A stretch of DNA of 42,578 bases from Hylemonella sp. (GTDB lineage Bacteria > Pseudomonadota > Gammaproteobacteria > Burkholderiales > Burkholderiaceae_C), in assembly GCF_027532185.1 (NCBI RefSeq), contig NZ_JAPZSV010000008.1, positions 1 through 42,578 of the forward strand, given 5' to 3'. The position numbers and the translations under genes are program-made. The notes under the pieces are model-generated. The model worked only from the letters and a program-made list of their open reading frames with translations, did not search any database and had not been told where the DNA came from. Below, piece by piece: positions 12,723-20,045 of this stretch. Each line of letters starts with the position of its first letter. Position 1 is the first letter of the stretch.

Positions 12723-14066
12723 TCAGTCGCCCCAGCGCCCGTAGTACACCGTCAGCGCCGTCACCAGGCCGTAGAGCAGCATGGCGGCGCTGATGAGGGC
12801 AAACATGCTCCACACCGGCGCGCCGGCCTGCACCAGCAGCCAGCCGCCCACGGCCACGAGCAGCAGGCGGGCCGTCCCGGCCAGCACCGGCCCCAGCAGC
12901 CTGCCCGCGCCCTGGGCCGCAAAGTACAGGCACAGACCCAGGGCGAAGAAGCCGTAGGCCGGCGCCACCCAGCGGAAGTAGCTGCGCGCATGGGCGATCA
13001 CCTGTGCCTCGTCGGTGAACAGCCGCGACCAGCCATCGGGCCACAGCGCCACCAGCAAGCCGATGCCGCCCACGATGGCCGCGGCCAGTCCTGCCCCGGT
13101 CCAGGCCACGCGCCGTGCGCGCTGCACCTTGCCCGCCCCCAGGGCCATGCCCACCAAAGGCAGGCAGGCCACGCCGATGGCAAAGGTGATGGGGATGAGC
13201 AGAAACTCCAGCCGCGCCCCGATGCCGTAGCCCGCCAGCGCCTCGGTACCGAAGCCGGCCACGATGCGCGTGACGATGAGGATGGTCAGCACGGTCTGCA
13301 GGGCCGACAGGCTGGAGACCGCACCGACCCGCAGGATGTCCATGAAGTTCTCGCGCTGCAGCCCCGCCGAGAACTGGAGCCGCACACGCGCCCGGCCCGA
13401 GCGCAGGTGGCGATAGAGCCAGGCCGCCCCCAGGGCAAAGGCCAGTACCTGTCCCAGCGCGATGCCGGCCATGCCCAGGCGTGGTACGGGGCCCCAACCC
13501 AGCCCGAGCAGACCACCGAAGACGATCTGCCCCACGGCCACCAGCAGCAGGGTGACCGAGGGCGTCCTCATGTCACCCGCGCCGCGCAAAGAGGAGGCGA
13601 AGGCGTTCAGCAGCCAGATGACCAGGGCGCCCGCAAAGGCCACCATGGCGTAGGCCAGGGCCTGGTCCAGCGCAGCGTCGCGCCCGCCGATCAGCGCAAT
13701 GAGCGGGCGCCCCCAGAGCAGCACCAGCGCGCTGAAGCACAGGCCCAGCACCGCGCTGATGACCACGGCGTGCAGCACCAGTGCATTCGCCCTGGCCTGC
13801 TGGCCCGCACCCAGCGCCCGGCTGATGGCCGAGGCGATGCCACCGCCCATGGAGCCGGCCGAGAGCATCTGCTGCAGCATGATGAGCGGGAACACCAGCG
13901 CCATGCCCGCGAGTGGCGCCGTGCCCAACACGCCCACATAGACCGTCTCGGCCACGCTCACCAGGGCCGTGGCCAGCATGGCCACCATATTGGGCAGGCT
14001 CAGCCGCCAGATGGTGGGCAGGATGGGGGCGGTGGTGAGGTCTGGAGCGGCCATGGCAGCCATCAT
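12723..14066 (-). CDS. MATE-family multidrug efflux transporter
   Basis: The product is a polytopic inner-membrane protein of about 447 residues with twelve hydrophobic segments in two similar halves, the mark of the MATE (NorM/DinF) cation-coupled drug exporters. The opening APILPTIWRLSLPNMVAMLA is a typical first helix, and GMALVFPLIMLQQML lies in the second. I give ATG 14066; GTG 14108 would add 14 residues, and ATG 14054 is also reasonable. None has a strong ribosome site. The gene follows the DUF2214 gene in the same direction, and both are probably controlled by the divergent TetR regulator at 14696. Confidence 0.88.
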   Translation of the reverse strand: MMAAMAAPDLTTAPILPTIWRLSLPNMVAMLATALVSVAETVYVGVLGTAPLAGMALVFPLIMLQQMLSAGSMGGGIASAISRALGAGQQARANALVLHAVVISAVLGLCFSALVLLWGRPLIALIGGRDAALDQALAYAMVAFAGALVIWLLNAFASSLRGAGDMRTPSVTLLLVAVGQIVFGGLLGLGWGPVPRLGMAGIALGQVLAFALGAAWLYRHLRSGRARVRLQFSAGLQRENFMDILRVGAVSSLSALQTVLTILIVTRIVAGFGTEALAGYGIGARLEFLLIPITFAIGVACLPLVGMALGAGKVQRARRVAWTGAGLAAAIVGGIGLLVALWPDGWSRLFTDEAQVIAHARSYFRWVAPAYGFFALGLCLYFAAQGAGRLLGPVLAGTARLLLVAVGGWLLVQAGAPVWSMFALISAAMLLYGLVTALTVYYGRWGD

Positions 14067-14127
14067 GGCAGGCTGGCCGCTTTTCTGCTGCGCAGAGGCG
14101 ACACGCACCCGCGCCAGCGCATCGCCC

Positions 14128-14577
14128 TCAGTGGCCGATGCCGCGTGCCATCATCGCCGCCAGCACAGGCAGGCTCACGATGAGCAGCAGTTGCCCGCCC
14201 ACCCAGCGCCGCGTACCTTCCACCTGTGCTTCCGTGGGCAGATGGCCCTCGGTCTTGAACTGCCGGAGCCAGCGCGGGTAGCGCACGGTCGGCACGATGG
14301 ACAGCAGCCCCACCAGCACAAAGACCGCGATCTTGGCCCAGAACACCGGGTTGTCCAGATAGAAGTCTGAGCTCTTGGCGCTCCAGAAGACGCGTGCAAA
14401 GCCCGCCGCCAGCAGCAGCATGGCCGCCCCGCCATAGGCCTGGTCCACGCGACCCAGGGTGCGCAGCCAATCAGCCGACGGCGTCTGGCGCAGCAGTACG
14501 AATTCGGCCGCCAGCGCGGCGATCAGCAGCAGCAGGGCCCAGTGGTGCACGATGGCCAAAGCCAGGTCATGGGTCAT
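14128..14577 (-). CDS. DUF2214 family membrane protein
   Basis: The 149-aa product has four hydrophobic segments: WALLLLIAALAAEFVLL, GGAAMLLLAAGFARVFW, FWAKIAVFVLVGLLSIVP and the C-terminal LLLIVSLPVLAAMMARG. An RQTPSADWLRTLGRVDQAYG loop follows the first, matching the DUF2214 family. The function of the family is unknown. ATG 14577 has GAGG about 11 bases upstream. It is the first gene after the divergent promoter region shared with the TetR gene and precedes the MATE transporter by about 60 bp. A joint role in tolerance of a compound is plausible but not shown by the sequence. Confidence 0.85.
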   Translation of the reverse strand: MTHDLALAIVHHWALLLLIAALAAEFVLLRQTPSADWLRTLGRVDQAYGGAAMLLLAAGFARVFWSAKSSDFYLDNPVFWAKIAVFVLVGLLSIVPTVRYPRWLRQFKTEGHLPTEAQVEGTRRWVGGQLLLIVSLPVLAAMMARGIGH

Positions 14578-14624
14578 GTTCGAGTCCTCGGAGCGGCAGT
14601 CTGATCAGGGCGGGATGCCATGAT

Positions 14625-14666
14625 GTGTACACTGCATACATTACAGTTTAGCTTTGTATGTATACA
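14625..14666. promoter_or_regulatory. Twin palindromes in the tetR/DUF2214 divergent promoter
   Basis: GTGTACAC (14625-14632) and TGTATACA (14659-14666) are each perfect 8-bp palindromes, centred 34 bp apart, about three helical turns. Each is followed by CTG, so TACACTG recurs as a direct repeat. They lie between the start of the TetR gene (14696) and that of DUF2214 (14577). They are good candidates for the TetR operator controlling both directions. Confidence 0.6.
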
Positions 14667-14695
14667 CTGTCAACATTTCCTATCTTCTGAACATC

Positions 14696-15280
14696 ATGCC
14701 CGCTCCTTACCACCACGGTCATCTGCATGCCGCCCTGCTGGCGGCGGCGCGTGCGCGGCTCGCCTCGGGCGACGAGTCCACGCTGAGCCTGCGCGAGCTG
14801 GCCCAGGGCGTGGGCGTAAGCGTGAACGCCAGCTACCGGCACTTCCCGAGCAAGGAGGCCTTGCTGACCGAGGTCGCCGTCCGGGGCTTCGTGGAGCTGC
14901 GCGAACACATGCTGGCCCGCCTGGCCGATCGGCCGCGCGCCGATGCCCGGGAGCGCCTGCAGTCGGCTGGCCAGGGCTACATCGCCTTTGCGCAGCAGGC
15001 CCCGGGGCTGTTCCGGCTGATGTTCAGCCAGAAAGGTCGCTTCGAGTCGAACGCAGCTTTTCTCGCCGCCTCGGGCGCAGCCTTCGGCGTGCTGGTGGAG
15101 CTGGCGGCCGAACTGCTTGGCGAGGCCCCGGGCACGGCCAGCGTCATGAAACTCGCGATGGGCGCCTGGTCACTGGTGCACGGCTACGCGACCTTCGCCA
15201 TCGAAGGCTATCTGAGCGCCCTGCCCGAGGCGATGCGTCTGGATCCGGCGGAGTTGGTCCAGATGCTCAGGCTCCCCTAG
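14696..15280 (+). CDS. TetR/AcrR-family transcriptional regulator with WHG-type C-terminal domain
   Basis: The 194-aa product begins PYHHGHLHAALLAAARARL, followed by the HTH helices in LSLRELAQGVGVSVNASYRHF and PSKEALLTEVAVRGF, a textbook TetR N-terminal domain. The C-terminal part (IAFAQQAPGLFRLMFS, later WSLVHGYATFAIEG) matches the TetR_C_33/WHG group. ATG 14696 is preferred over the ATG at 14654, which would add 14 unrelated residues and cover a candidate operator. It is divergent from the DUF2214-MATE pair, and paired palindromes fill the space between them. Ligand and effector are unknown. Confidence 0.88.
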   Translation: MPAPYHHGHLHAALLAAARARLASGDESTLSLRELAQGVGVSVNASYRHFPSKEALLTEVAVRGFVELREHMLARLADRPRADARERLQSAGQGYIAFAQQAPGLFRLMFSQKGRFESNAAFLAASGAAFGVLVELAAELLGEAPGTASVMKLAMGAWSLVHGYATFAIEGYLSALPEAMRLDPAELVQMLRLP

Positions 15281-15375
15281 CCCACGGGCGTCCGTCGCGC
15301 CGAGCGTGCAAGCGACCGGTCGGCCTCCATGCGCCGGCTCGTCGTCCGGCCGCTCGTTCCTGCAGTCGTCCGCAC

Positions 15376-16275
15376 TCATGTCGGGGCCAGCGCCGAGATG
15401 ACGGCGCTGGCCACCCGGGCGATGGCGCGGTTGCGCGTAGCCTCGCCGGCCGGGCTTTGTGTCAGATAGGCCGCCACCACGATGGGCGCGCGATCCGGCG
15501 GCCAGTAGACGCCCACGTCGTTGGTGGAACCACGCGCCCCCGTGCCGGTCTTGCTGCCCAGACGCCAGCCTGTGGGCAGCTGGGCGCCGAGACGCTGGCC
15601 GCTGGTCTGGGTGGCCTGCATCCAGGTCACCAACTGGGCACGGCTGGCAGGTGTCAGCGCGTCGCCCAAGACCACACCCTGCAGCAGGGCGACCATGGCC
15701 CGCGGTGAAGTCGTGTCGCGCGGATCGCCGGGCGTGGCGGCGTTGAGCTCGGGTTCGGTGCGGTCGAGGCGGGTCACCGTGTCACCCAGCGAGCGGACGT
15801 ACTGCGTCCAGCCCTGCGGCCCGCCCAGGGTCCGCAGGATGAGGTTGGCCGCGGCGTTGTCGCTGAGTGTGATGGTCGCCTCGCAGAGCTCGGCCAGCGT
15901 CATGCCCTGGCCGACACGCGTCGCCGTGACCGGCGACCAGGGGATGATCGCCTCCGGACCGTAGACGATGGTCCGGTCGAGCCGCTCCAGCCCCAGGTCC
16001 ACGCGCCTTAGCACGTGGGCACCCAGCAGCCATTTGAACGTGCTGCACAGTGGGAAGCGCTCGTCGAGCCGATAGCCCTGCACCTGTCCGGTGGCGGTAT
16101 CCAGCACCGCCACGCCCAGGCGGCCGCTGGCCGCAGCTTCGATCTCGCGCCAGGTCGCCGGCGCGAGCCTGTCCAGCCCCCGACCCCGGCTTTTCTGATT
16201 CTCGGCGCGGGCGCCGAGCGGGCCCGCGATCGCCAACGCCAACAGGGATTGCGCCAGAGCGCGTCGATCCAGCAT
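15376..16275 (-). CDS. Class A serine beta-lactamase
   Basis: The 299-aa product hydrolyses beta-lactams in the periplasm. The signal region MLDRRALAQSLLALAIAGPL has a twin arginine, so Tat export is possible. Active-site motifs are S78-T-F-K81 (Ambler S70/K73), SDN at 138-140, EPELN at 174-178 (E166 to N170) and KTG at 242-244. Ambler position 69 is Cys77, but position 238 is Gly (KTGTG), so the disulfide of class A carbapenemases such as KPC cannot form. ATG 16275 has a strong GGAGGAGG. The gene is divergent from an ampR-type regulator, the usual arrangement for inducible chromosomal enzymes. The exact subfamily and spectrum cannot be read from sequence. Confidence 0.93.
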   Translation of the reverse strand: MLDRRALAQSLLALAIAGPLGARAENQKSRGRGLDRLAPATWREIEAAASGRLGVAVLDTATGQVQGYRLDERFPLCSTFKWLLGAHVLRRVDLGLERLDRTIVYGPEAIIPWSPVTATRVGQGMTLAELCEATITLSDNAAANLILRTLGGPQGWTQYVRSLGDTVTRLDRTEPELNAATPGDPRDTTSPRAMVALLQGVVLGDALTPASRAQLVTWMQATQTSGQRLGAQLPTGWRLGSKTGTGARGSTNDVGVYWPPDRAPIVVAAYLTQSPAGEATRNRAIARVASAVISALAPT

Positions 16276-16296
16276 GCCGTTCCTCCTCCAAAGAAG

Positions 16297-16315
16297 CGCA
16301 ACGATAGGCGTTGCG
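16297..16315. promoter_or_regulatory. 7-bp dyad between bla and ampR
   Basis: CGCAACG (16297-16303) and CGTTGCG (16309-16315) form a perfect inverted repeat around ATAGG. It lies in the 93-bp divergent promoter region, 21 bp upstream of the beta-lactamase start. It could be part of the LysR-type operator or a leader hairpin in the bla transcript. Its position close to the bla start makes the second possibility real. Confidence 0.4.
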
Positions 16316-16368
16316 GCAGCGCGGCACAAACGGTTTTATCGAGGGGAAAGCATCGGAAAATCTGGGGC

Positions 16369-17232
16369 ATGAATCTACCCCTCAATGCCTTGCGCGCGTT
16401 CGAGACCTCGGCCCGCCATCTGAGCTTCACCCGCGCGGCCGCCGAGCTGAATGTCACCCAGTCCGCCGTCAGCGCCCAGGTCAAGAACCTTGAGGACCGT
16501 CTGGGCACACCCCTGTTCCGGCGCCTGCCGCGCGGTCTGGCGCTGACCGATGAGGGCTACGCGCTGCTGCCCATGTTGTCGGAGAGCTTTGAGCGCATGG
16601 GCGCCGTGCTCGAGCAGTTCCGGGGCGGGCGGGTGCGCGAAGTCTTGACGGTGGCCGCCGTGGGCACGTTTGCCGTCGGCTGGCTGCTGCCCCGTCTGGA
16701 ACGCTTTCACCGCACACACCCTTTCGTGGACTTGCGCTTGATGACGAACAACAACCGGGTGGACCTGGCCGGGGAAGGGCTGGACTACGCGATCCGCTAC
16801 GGCGACGGCGCCTGGCACGGCACCCAGGCAGAAGCCCTGACAGAGGCGGCCCTGTCGCCGGTCTGCACGCCTGAGCTCGCGTCCCGCCTGCAGGTGCCGG
16901 CCGACCTGGCGTGCGAAACGCTGCTGCGTTCCTATCGGGCCGACGAGTGGACTCGCTGGTTCGCCGCGGCTGGCGTGTCGACGCCGTTGCTACGCGGACC
17001 GGTGTTCGACTCCTCGGTGACGATGGCGGCGGCGGCCATGCAAGGCCTGGGGGTCGCCCTGTTGCCGCCCGCCATGTTTGCCCAGGAGCTGCGCGCCGAG
17101 CGGCTGGTCCAGCCCTTCGCGCTCGAGGTTCTCACAGGCCGCTACTGGCTCACGCGCCTGAAGTCGCGGCAGGAGTCGGCGGCCATGCGCGAGTTCAGGG
17201 ACTGGTTGCTGGCATCCATCCACGAGGACTGA
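16369..17232 (+). CDS. ampR: LysR-type regulator of beta-lactamase (AmpR)
   Basis: AmpR activates the divergent beta-lactamase gene when anhydro-muropeptides accumulate and represses it when bound to UDP-MurNAc-pentapeptide. The 287-aa product has the winged HTH at residues 4-62 (LNALRAFETSARHLSFTRAA, then ELNVTQSAVSAQVKNLE). Its effector domain is strikingly like enterobacterial AmpR, with VGTFAVG, NNNRVDLAGEGLDYAIRYG, GAWHGT, LLRSYRADEW, VFDSSVTM and YWLTRL. Asp132 corresponds to Asp135, whose change makes enteric AmpR constitutive; here it is retained, so the system should be inducible. ATG 16369 follows TCTGGGGC. Alternatives such as PenR are the same functional class. Confidence 0.9.
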   Translation: MNLPLNALRAFETSARHLSFTRAAAELNVTQSAVSAQVKNLEDRLGTPLFRRLPRGLALTDEGYALLPMLSESFERMGAVLEQFRGGRVREVLTVAAVGTFAVGWLLPRLERFHRTHPFVDLRLMTNNNRVDLAGEGLDYAIRYGDGAWHGTQAEALTEAALSPVCTPELASRLQVPADLACETLLRSYRADEWTRWFAAAGVSTPLLRGPVFDSSVTMAAAAMQGLGVALLPPAMFAQELRAERLVQPFALEVLTGRYWLTRLKSRQESAAMREFRDWLLASIHED

Positions 17233-17324
17233 GCCTGCAGCCAGACGCTCCAGCCCCGCGGAGCCAGGGGCAGATGCTGAACCTGCGGTCCTGAAGCGAT
17301 CGCAGGCACAGCCACCAGGTCGGA

Positions 17325-17702
17325 TCAGTGGGTACCGCGAGGGGCCCACGCGGCGGACAGGAAGTCCGCGAGCTTTTCGGGCACGTCGTTGTCAAAGCTC
17401 ATCAGCAGATCGGAGGCCTGGGCGGCGGCGGCGGCCTGGAGGATGCCGGCCAGGCTGTCCTTCTGCGCGGCAGTCACCGCAGGCTGGCGGCTGACCAGGC
17501 AAGCCAGTGTGGCCTCACGCAGGCGGTCCGAGCCGAGGACATGCCAGGCGTAGTCGATCTCATAGCGCTCGAAGGCGTCCTTGAGGCTCTCGCCGTTCTG
17601 GCGGGCTTCTTCCGCGAAGTGGTTCAGCGTGCGCGTGCTGAGCGCGTCCATGATGTGGGCGACGGGCGCAGCGTGATCGGGAACGAGGTGGTCGAGGGCC
17701 AT
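17325..17702 (-). CDS. Hypothetical protein, 125 aa
   Basis: I do not recognise this product. From ATG 17702 (CCGGAGTCCTCC upstream) it gives a mostly helical soluble protein without signal or membrane segment, beginning MALDHLVPDHAAPVAHIMDA and ending FLSAAWAPRGTH. Features are an acidic middle (LKDAFERYEIDYAWHVLGSD) and an alanine-rich helix (ILQAAAAAQASDLLMSF). The frame is open to 17870 but the additional residues look non-coding. It is convergent with ampR, with about 90 bp between them. It is the last chromosomal gene before the integrated element and its coding pattern matches the host. No function can be assigned. Confidence 0.6.
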   Translation of the reverse strand: MALDHLVPDHAAPVAHIMDALSTRTLNHFAEEARQNGESLKDAFERYEIDYAWHVLGSDRLREATLACLVSRQPAVTAAQKDSLAGILQAAAAAQASDLLMSFDNDVPEKLADFLSAAWAPRGTH

Positions 17703-17914
17703 GGAGGACTCCGGTGAGGTCGTGGGCATGCGCCCGGAATGCATCTGGCGGCCGACGCCTGGCGTCCCGGCGGGCAGATGCGACAAACGTGGCGATCCGA
17801 TGGCGGACCCCACGGCACACACCGTCTTGCAGGAAAGACGGCGCCTGGATGGAACGGGAACGGACTGCATCGCTCCCAGCCTGTCCTCACGGGGCGGGGC
17901 ACTGCAGAAAATGA

Positions 17915-17941
17915 AAAGCCACCCCGCAGGGGGATGGCTTT
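17915..17941 (-). terminator. Hairpin, probable original terminator of tRNA-Phe
   Basis: AAAGCCA (17915-17921) pairs with TGGCTTT (17935-17941), with a further CCCC/GGGG core. Reading leftward the hairpin is followed by TTTTCATTTTC. It sits only 11 bp beyond the left tRNA fragment, where the terminator of the uninterrupted tRNA-Phe gene should be. The space 17703-17951 holds nothing else that I can support. Confidence 0.6.
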
Positions 17942-17951
17942 CTGAGAAATT

Positions 17952-17999
17952 CTGGTGGCCTGGGGCGGAATCGAACCACCGACACGCGGATTTTCAATC
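17952..17999. repeat. Left attachment repeat: 3' half of tRNA-Phe
   Basis: This 48-bp sequence is identical to 25075-25122. On the minus strand it is the last 47 nt of tRNA-Phe, from the anticodon loop with GAA through the T arm and acceptor strand to CCA, plus one flanking base. The match ends at 17999/25122, exactly in the anticodon stem-loop, a common crossover site for tyrosine integrases. The 5' half of the tRNA is missing here, so this is a remnant, not a gene. Confidence 0.93.
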
Positions 18000-18043
18000 T
18001 ATCAGAATCCGCTTGCGCAGCACCAACTTAGTTTGATTCTACT

Positions 18044-18112
18044 CTACAAACGCGAATACACGATCCGGCCTGTTTGGCCCGTGTATCCTTACGCCCAAAT
18101 AGTTTTGTAGAA
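18044..18112. promoter_or_regulatory. Left-end binding motifs: CTACAAA/TTTGTAG and an ATACACG dyad
   Basis: CTACAAA (18044-18050) and its inverse TTTGTAG (18104-18110) flank a dyad of ATACACG (18056-18062) and CGTGTAT (18080-18086), which itself encloses a GGCC pair. They lie 45-110 bp inside the left repeat and just before the first regulator. The motif TTTGTAGAA recurs at the right end (25006-25014). These could be arm-type integrase sites, or operators of the XRE protein; sequence alone does not decide. Confidence 0.45.
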
Positions 18113-18118
18113 GTGTCA

Positions 18119-18754
18119 ATGCCTCCGAAAAAGTCAGCGCGCAAGCTGGACGAAACCGCGACATCTCCCACTGAGGTTGTCGTCGCGGCGTCGGAGAATC
18201 GCAAACAGGTTTTGCACACCATCTCAAGCGAGCTGAAGAAGGCAAGAGCGCGAGTTCAGCTCTCGATCACTGATCTTCACAAGAAGACGGGTATATCTCG
18301 AACTGTGCTCCAGGGCTATGAGGCTGGACGATTTGCACCCGGGAGCCCAGAGCTGAAGAAGCTGTGCGAAACGCTTAATGTCTCCCCGAACCAAGTAATT
18401 TTTGGCCGCGAGGCGCCACTTGAAGACAAGTCTGCGTTGGCGGATTTCGTCGGTGACCTCGGCAAAGCGCAAAACACGGCGCGTCTAACCATTGCCGCAC
18501 AGCTTCTGACACCCAGCGAGCTTAGGGCGATGCTTTCACTCATCGAGAGCATCGCCCTCCCCAGGTTGGGCGGCAAGGAACATTTGGACGCACTAATCGC
18601 GTCTGTAGGTCTGCTTTTCGACGAAAAGGATGGGCTGCTCTCGGTGCTGGAAGGTACTGCTGAGGACGTAGCCGCCCTTGTCTCCGAAGAAAAGATCAAA
18701 GCTCTAGCTGTGAAGCTCGACGAAGCCGCCGCGAAGGCCCCCAAAAGGAAATAG
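18119..18754 (+). CDS. XRE-type HTH regulator of the element
   Basis: The 211-aa product has a basic N-terminal tail (MPPKKSARKLDE). A cI/XRE-like HTH follows at about residues 40-100: LSITDLHKKTGISRTVLQGY is the helix-turn-helix, and the following PELKKLCETLNVSPNQVIFG closes the domain in standard fashion. The C-terminal half is helical and may mediate dimerisation. Start ATG 18119 has only a weak ribosome site (TAGAAG); the frame's upstream TTG at 18074 is less likely. It is transcribed away from the left repeat and ends at a strong terminator, so it is its own unit. By position it is the likely lysogeny-type repressor acting on the promoter at 18833. That role is inferred. Confidence 0.75.
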   Translation: MPPKKSARKLDETATSPTEVVVAASENRKQVLHTISSELKKARARVQLSITDLHKKTGISRTVLQGYEAGRFAPGSPELKKLCETLNVSPNQVIFGREAPLEDKSALADFVGDLGKAQNTARLTIAAQLLTPSELRAMLSLIESIALPRLGGKEHLDALIASVGLLFDEKDGLLSVLEGTAEDVAALVSEEKIKALAVKLDEAAAKAPKRK

Positions 18755-18774
18755 GAAGTCGATCTGTACTTACC

Positions 18775-18804
18775 AAAAAGAGCCCGTATCGACGGGCTCT
18801 TTTT
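18775..18804 (+). terminator. Strong bidirectional terminator after the XRE gene
   Basis: AAAAAGAGCCCGT (18775-18787) pairs perfectly with ACGGGCTCTTTTT (18792-18804) across an ATCG tetraloop, giving a 13-bp stem with its own A and T tracts. It separates the first regulator's transcript from the promoter of the next operon at 18833. Confidence 0.93.
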
Positions 18805-18815
18805 TGGCCACACAT

Positions 18816-18879
18816 GAACCACAAAGAGTCTATTGACATGTTTGTAGTTCACATCCAGAATTAGAACCACAAACAGTTC
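18816..18879 (+). promoter_or_regulatory. Promoter with three repressor half-sites for the replication operon
   Basis: A -35 consensus TTGACA (18833-18838) is followed after 17 bp by CAGAAT (18856-18861, 4 of 6 matches to -10). Three copies of a 12-mer of the form GAAC(C/T)ACAAA(C/G)A surround it: GAACCACAAAGA at 18816-18827, an inverted copy TGTTTGTAGTTC at 18839-18850 in the spacer, and GAACCACAAACA at 18864-18875. A protein on these sites would cover the promoter. The XRE product at 18119 or the HTH product at 18913 is the natural candidate. Confidence 0.7.
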
Positions 18880-18912
18880 AACCGCACTGTTTGCATTCAT
18901 TTTGGAGGTTCC

Positions 18913-19656
18913 ATGATTGACTTTTCTGAACTGGCGCTGTCCCCCAACGAGTCTCGCGCCGCTCGTAACTTCCTGGGCCTAAGCCAAGCCCAGGCGGCCA
19001 CCAAGTCCAACCTGCCCGCCCACAAGCTCAAGCGCTTCGAAAGCGGTAACTACGTCCCCGACGCCCAGTTCCTGGAAGACCTCCGGGACTTCTACGAAGG
19101 CGAGGGCTTCAAGTTTCACGACGAGCTCGCGCCTGGCGCCAAGGCCAAAGCAAGCGGGGACGTTTTCCCGGCCGGCGTCGTTGGTGAAACTGGCGGTTCT
19201 CCGAGTGAAACCGATGGTTCTCCCTCGGGGAAACTGGGGCGCTTCCAATCGGCCAGCGTGCAGTACATGCGGATCAGTCCGAGCCTGAACGCCGACCAGG
19301 TGGACCGCATCCTGGAGTGCATCGAAGAAAACGAGGCGGCCATCTCCGCGGCCGCTGGCCAGGCGATCACCACAGGCTTTCTGACCGATGCCCCCAGCGG
19401 CCAGTCCCAAGCCCAGGCCATCGCAGCCTTGCGCCGCCTGGCGGAAATCGGCCTGCTGCATGCACGCCTGTTGGGCCGGGATCTGCTGCCGCCCCCCACA
19501 AGCCAGGATCCTGCCTCGGCTGAAACGATTGGCGACCTGCTGCATGCGGCCCTGGGCGACATGCAGCGCGCCGTGGTGGGCGGCGACAAAGAGGCCCTGG
19601 CGCGTCGCAAAGCGCGCCAGGAGCCCTCGGAGGTGCTTGAAGCGCTGATCGGTTGA
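18913..19656 (+). CDS. Second HTH-domain protein of the element
   Basis: The 247-aa product starts with an XRE-like HTH at about residues 10-60: SRAARNFLGLSQAQAATKSN, then LPAHKLKRFESGNYVPD and LEDLRDFYEGEGFKF. A low-complexity linker containing repeated GSPS units (about 94-106) joins it to a helical C-terminal half of unknown fold. ATG 18913 follows TTTGGAGG. It is the first gene of the rightward operon behind the three-half-site promoter. The region between it and the replication gene (19657-20045) is packed with hairpins. It may control replication or copy number, or antagonise the first regulator; I cannot choose. Confidence 0.7.
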   Translation: MIDFSELALSPNESRAARNFLGLSQAQAATKSNLPAHKLKRFESGNYVPDAQFLEDLRDFYEGEGFKFHDELAPGAKAKASGDVFPAGVVGETGGSPSETDGSPSGKLGRFQSASVQYMRISPSLNADQVDRILECIEENEAAISAAAGQAITTGFLTDAPSGQSQAQAIAALRRLAEIGLLHARLLGRDLLPPPTSQDPASAETIGDLLHAALGDMQRAVVGGDKEALARRKARQEPSEVLEALIG

Positions 19657-19700
19657 AGGGGTGCGCCGTGAGCCATCCTGACAAGCCTATGGCCGTCGCA

Positions 19701-20021
19701 CGCCCCGGTGTTGCCCTAACGGGGCGCCGCAGGGCGCCGAGGGGGGTACCCAGTGGCACAGCAGTGCCACTGGGGGGCGAGGGAACCCCGTCACGCGAGG
19801 TCGTGGCGCGCCCTGCTGACGCAGGCGCGCCGGCCAATCCGTTTGCCTGGTGGTCTACGCCTACCCAGCGCGCGCTGCGCGCGCACTCCCCGGCACCCAT
19901 TGCACCGCCAGCTCGCCGCCCTTTTTCAAGGCCCGACTCTCACCCGGAGTCGGCCTCGCAAAAGGCTGCGATTCACCCCTTCACGGGAAGTAACACCCCG
20001 TATGAGTCTCATGAGTGAGAC
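19701..20021 (+). other. Hairpin-rich region, candidate rolling-circle origin or packaging signal
   Basis: At least six stem-loops lie in 320 bp before the replication gene. They are CGCCCCG/CGGGGCG (19701-19726), two GGCGCC palindromes 4 bp apart (19723-19738), a perfect 11-bp stem CCCAGTGGCAC/GTGCCACTGGG with a 4-nt loop (19749-19774), an 11-bp stem with one bulge GGCGCGCCCTGC/GCAGGCGCGCC (19805-19831), a bulged stem around 19930-19955, and GTCTCA/TGAGAC (20006-20021). A palindrome CAGCGCGCGCTG is at 19866-19877. Filamentous-phage replication origins are built from such hairpins and sit near gene II. The nick site cannot be pinpointed. An ORF running through (to 20018) is probably fortuitous. 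Confidence 0.6.
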
Positions 20022-20045
20022 AGGACCAGCGACGCGCAGGACCTC

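Noticed and set aside
17952-17999. Second tRNA-Phe gene
   Set aside because: Only the 3' half is present; the 5' acceptor strand and D arm are absent, so it is an attachment-site remnant.
19653-20018. Possible small gene (GTG 19668) between the second HTH gene and the replication gene
   Set aside because: It runs through the hairpin cluster, is Pro/Ala/Arg-rich without motif, and its frame is easily explained by G+C-rich inverted repeats.
19701-20021. CRISPR array
   Set aside because: The repeats are unrelated hairpins of different sequence and spacing; no regular direct repeat or cas gene exists in the window.
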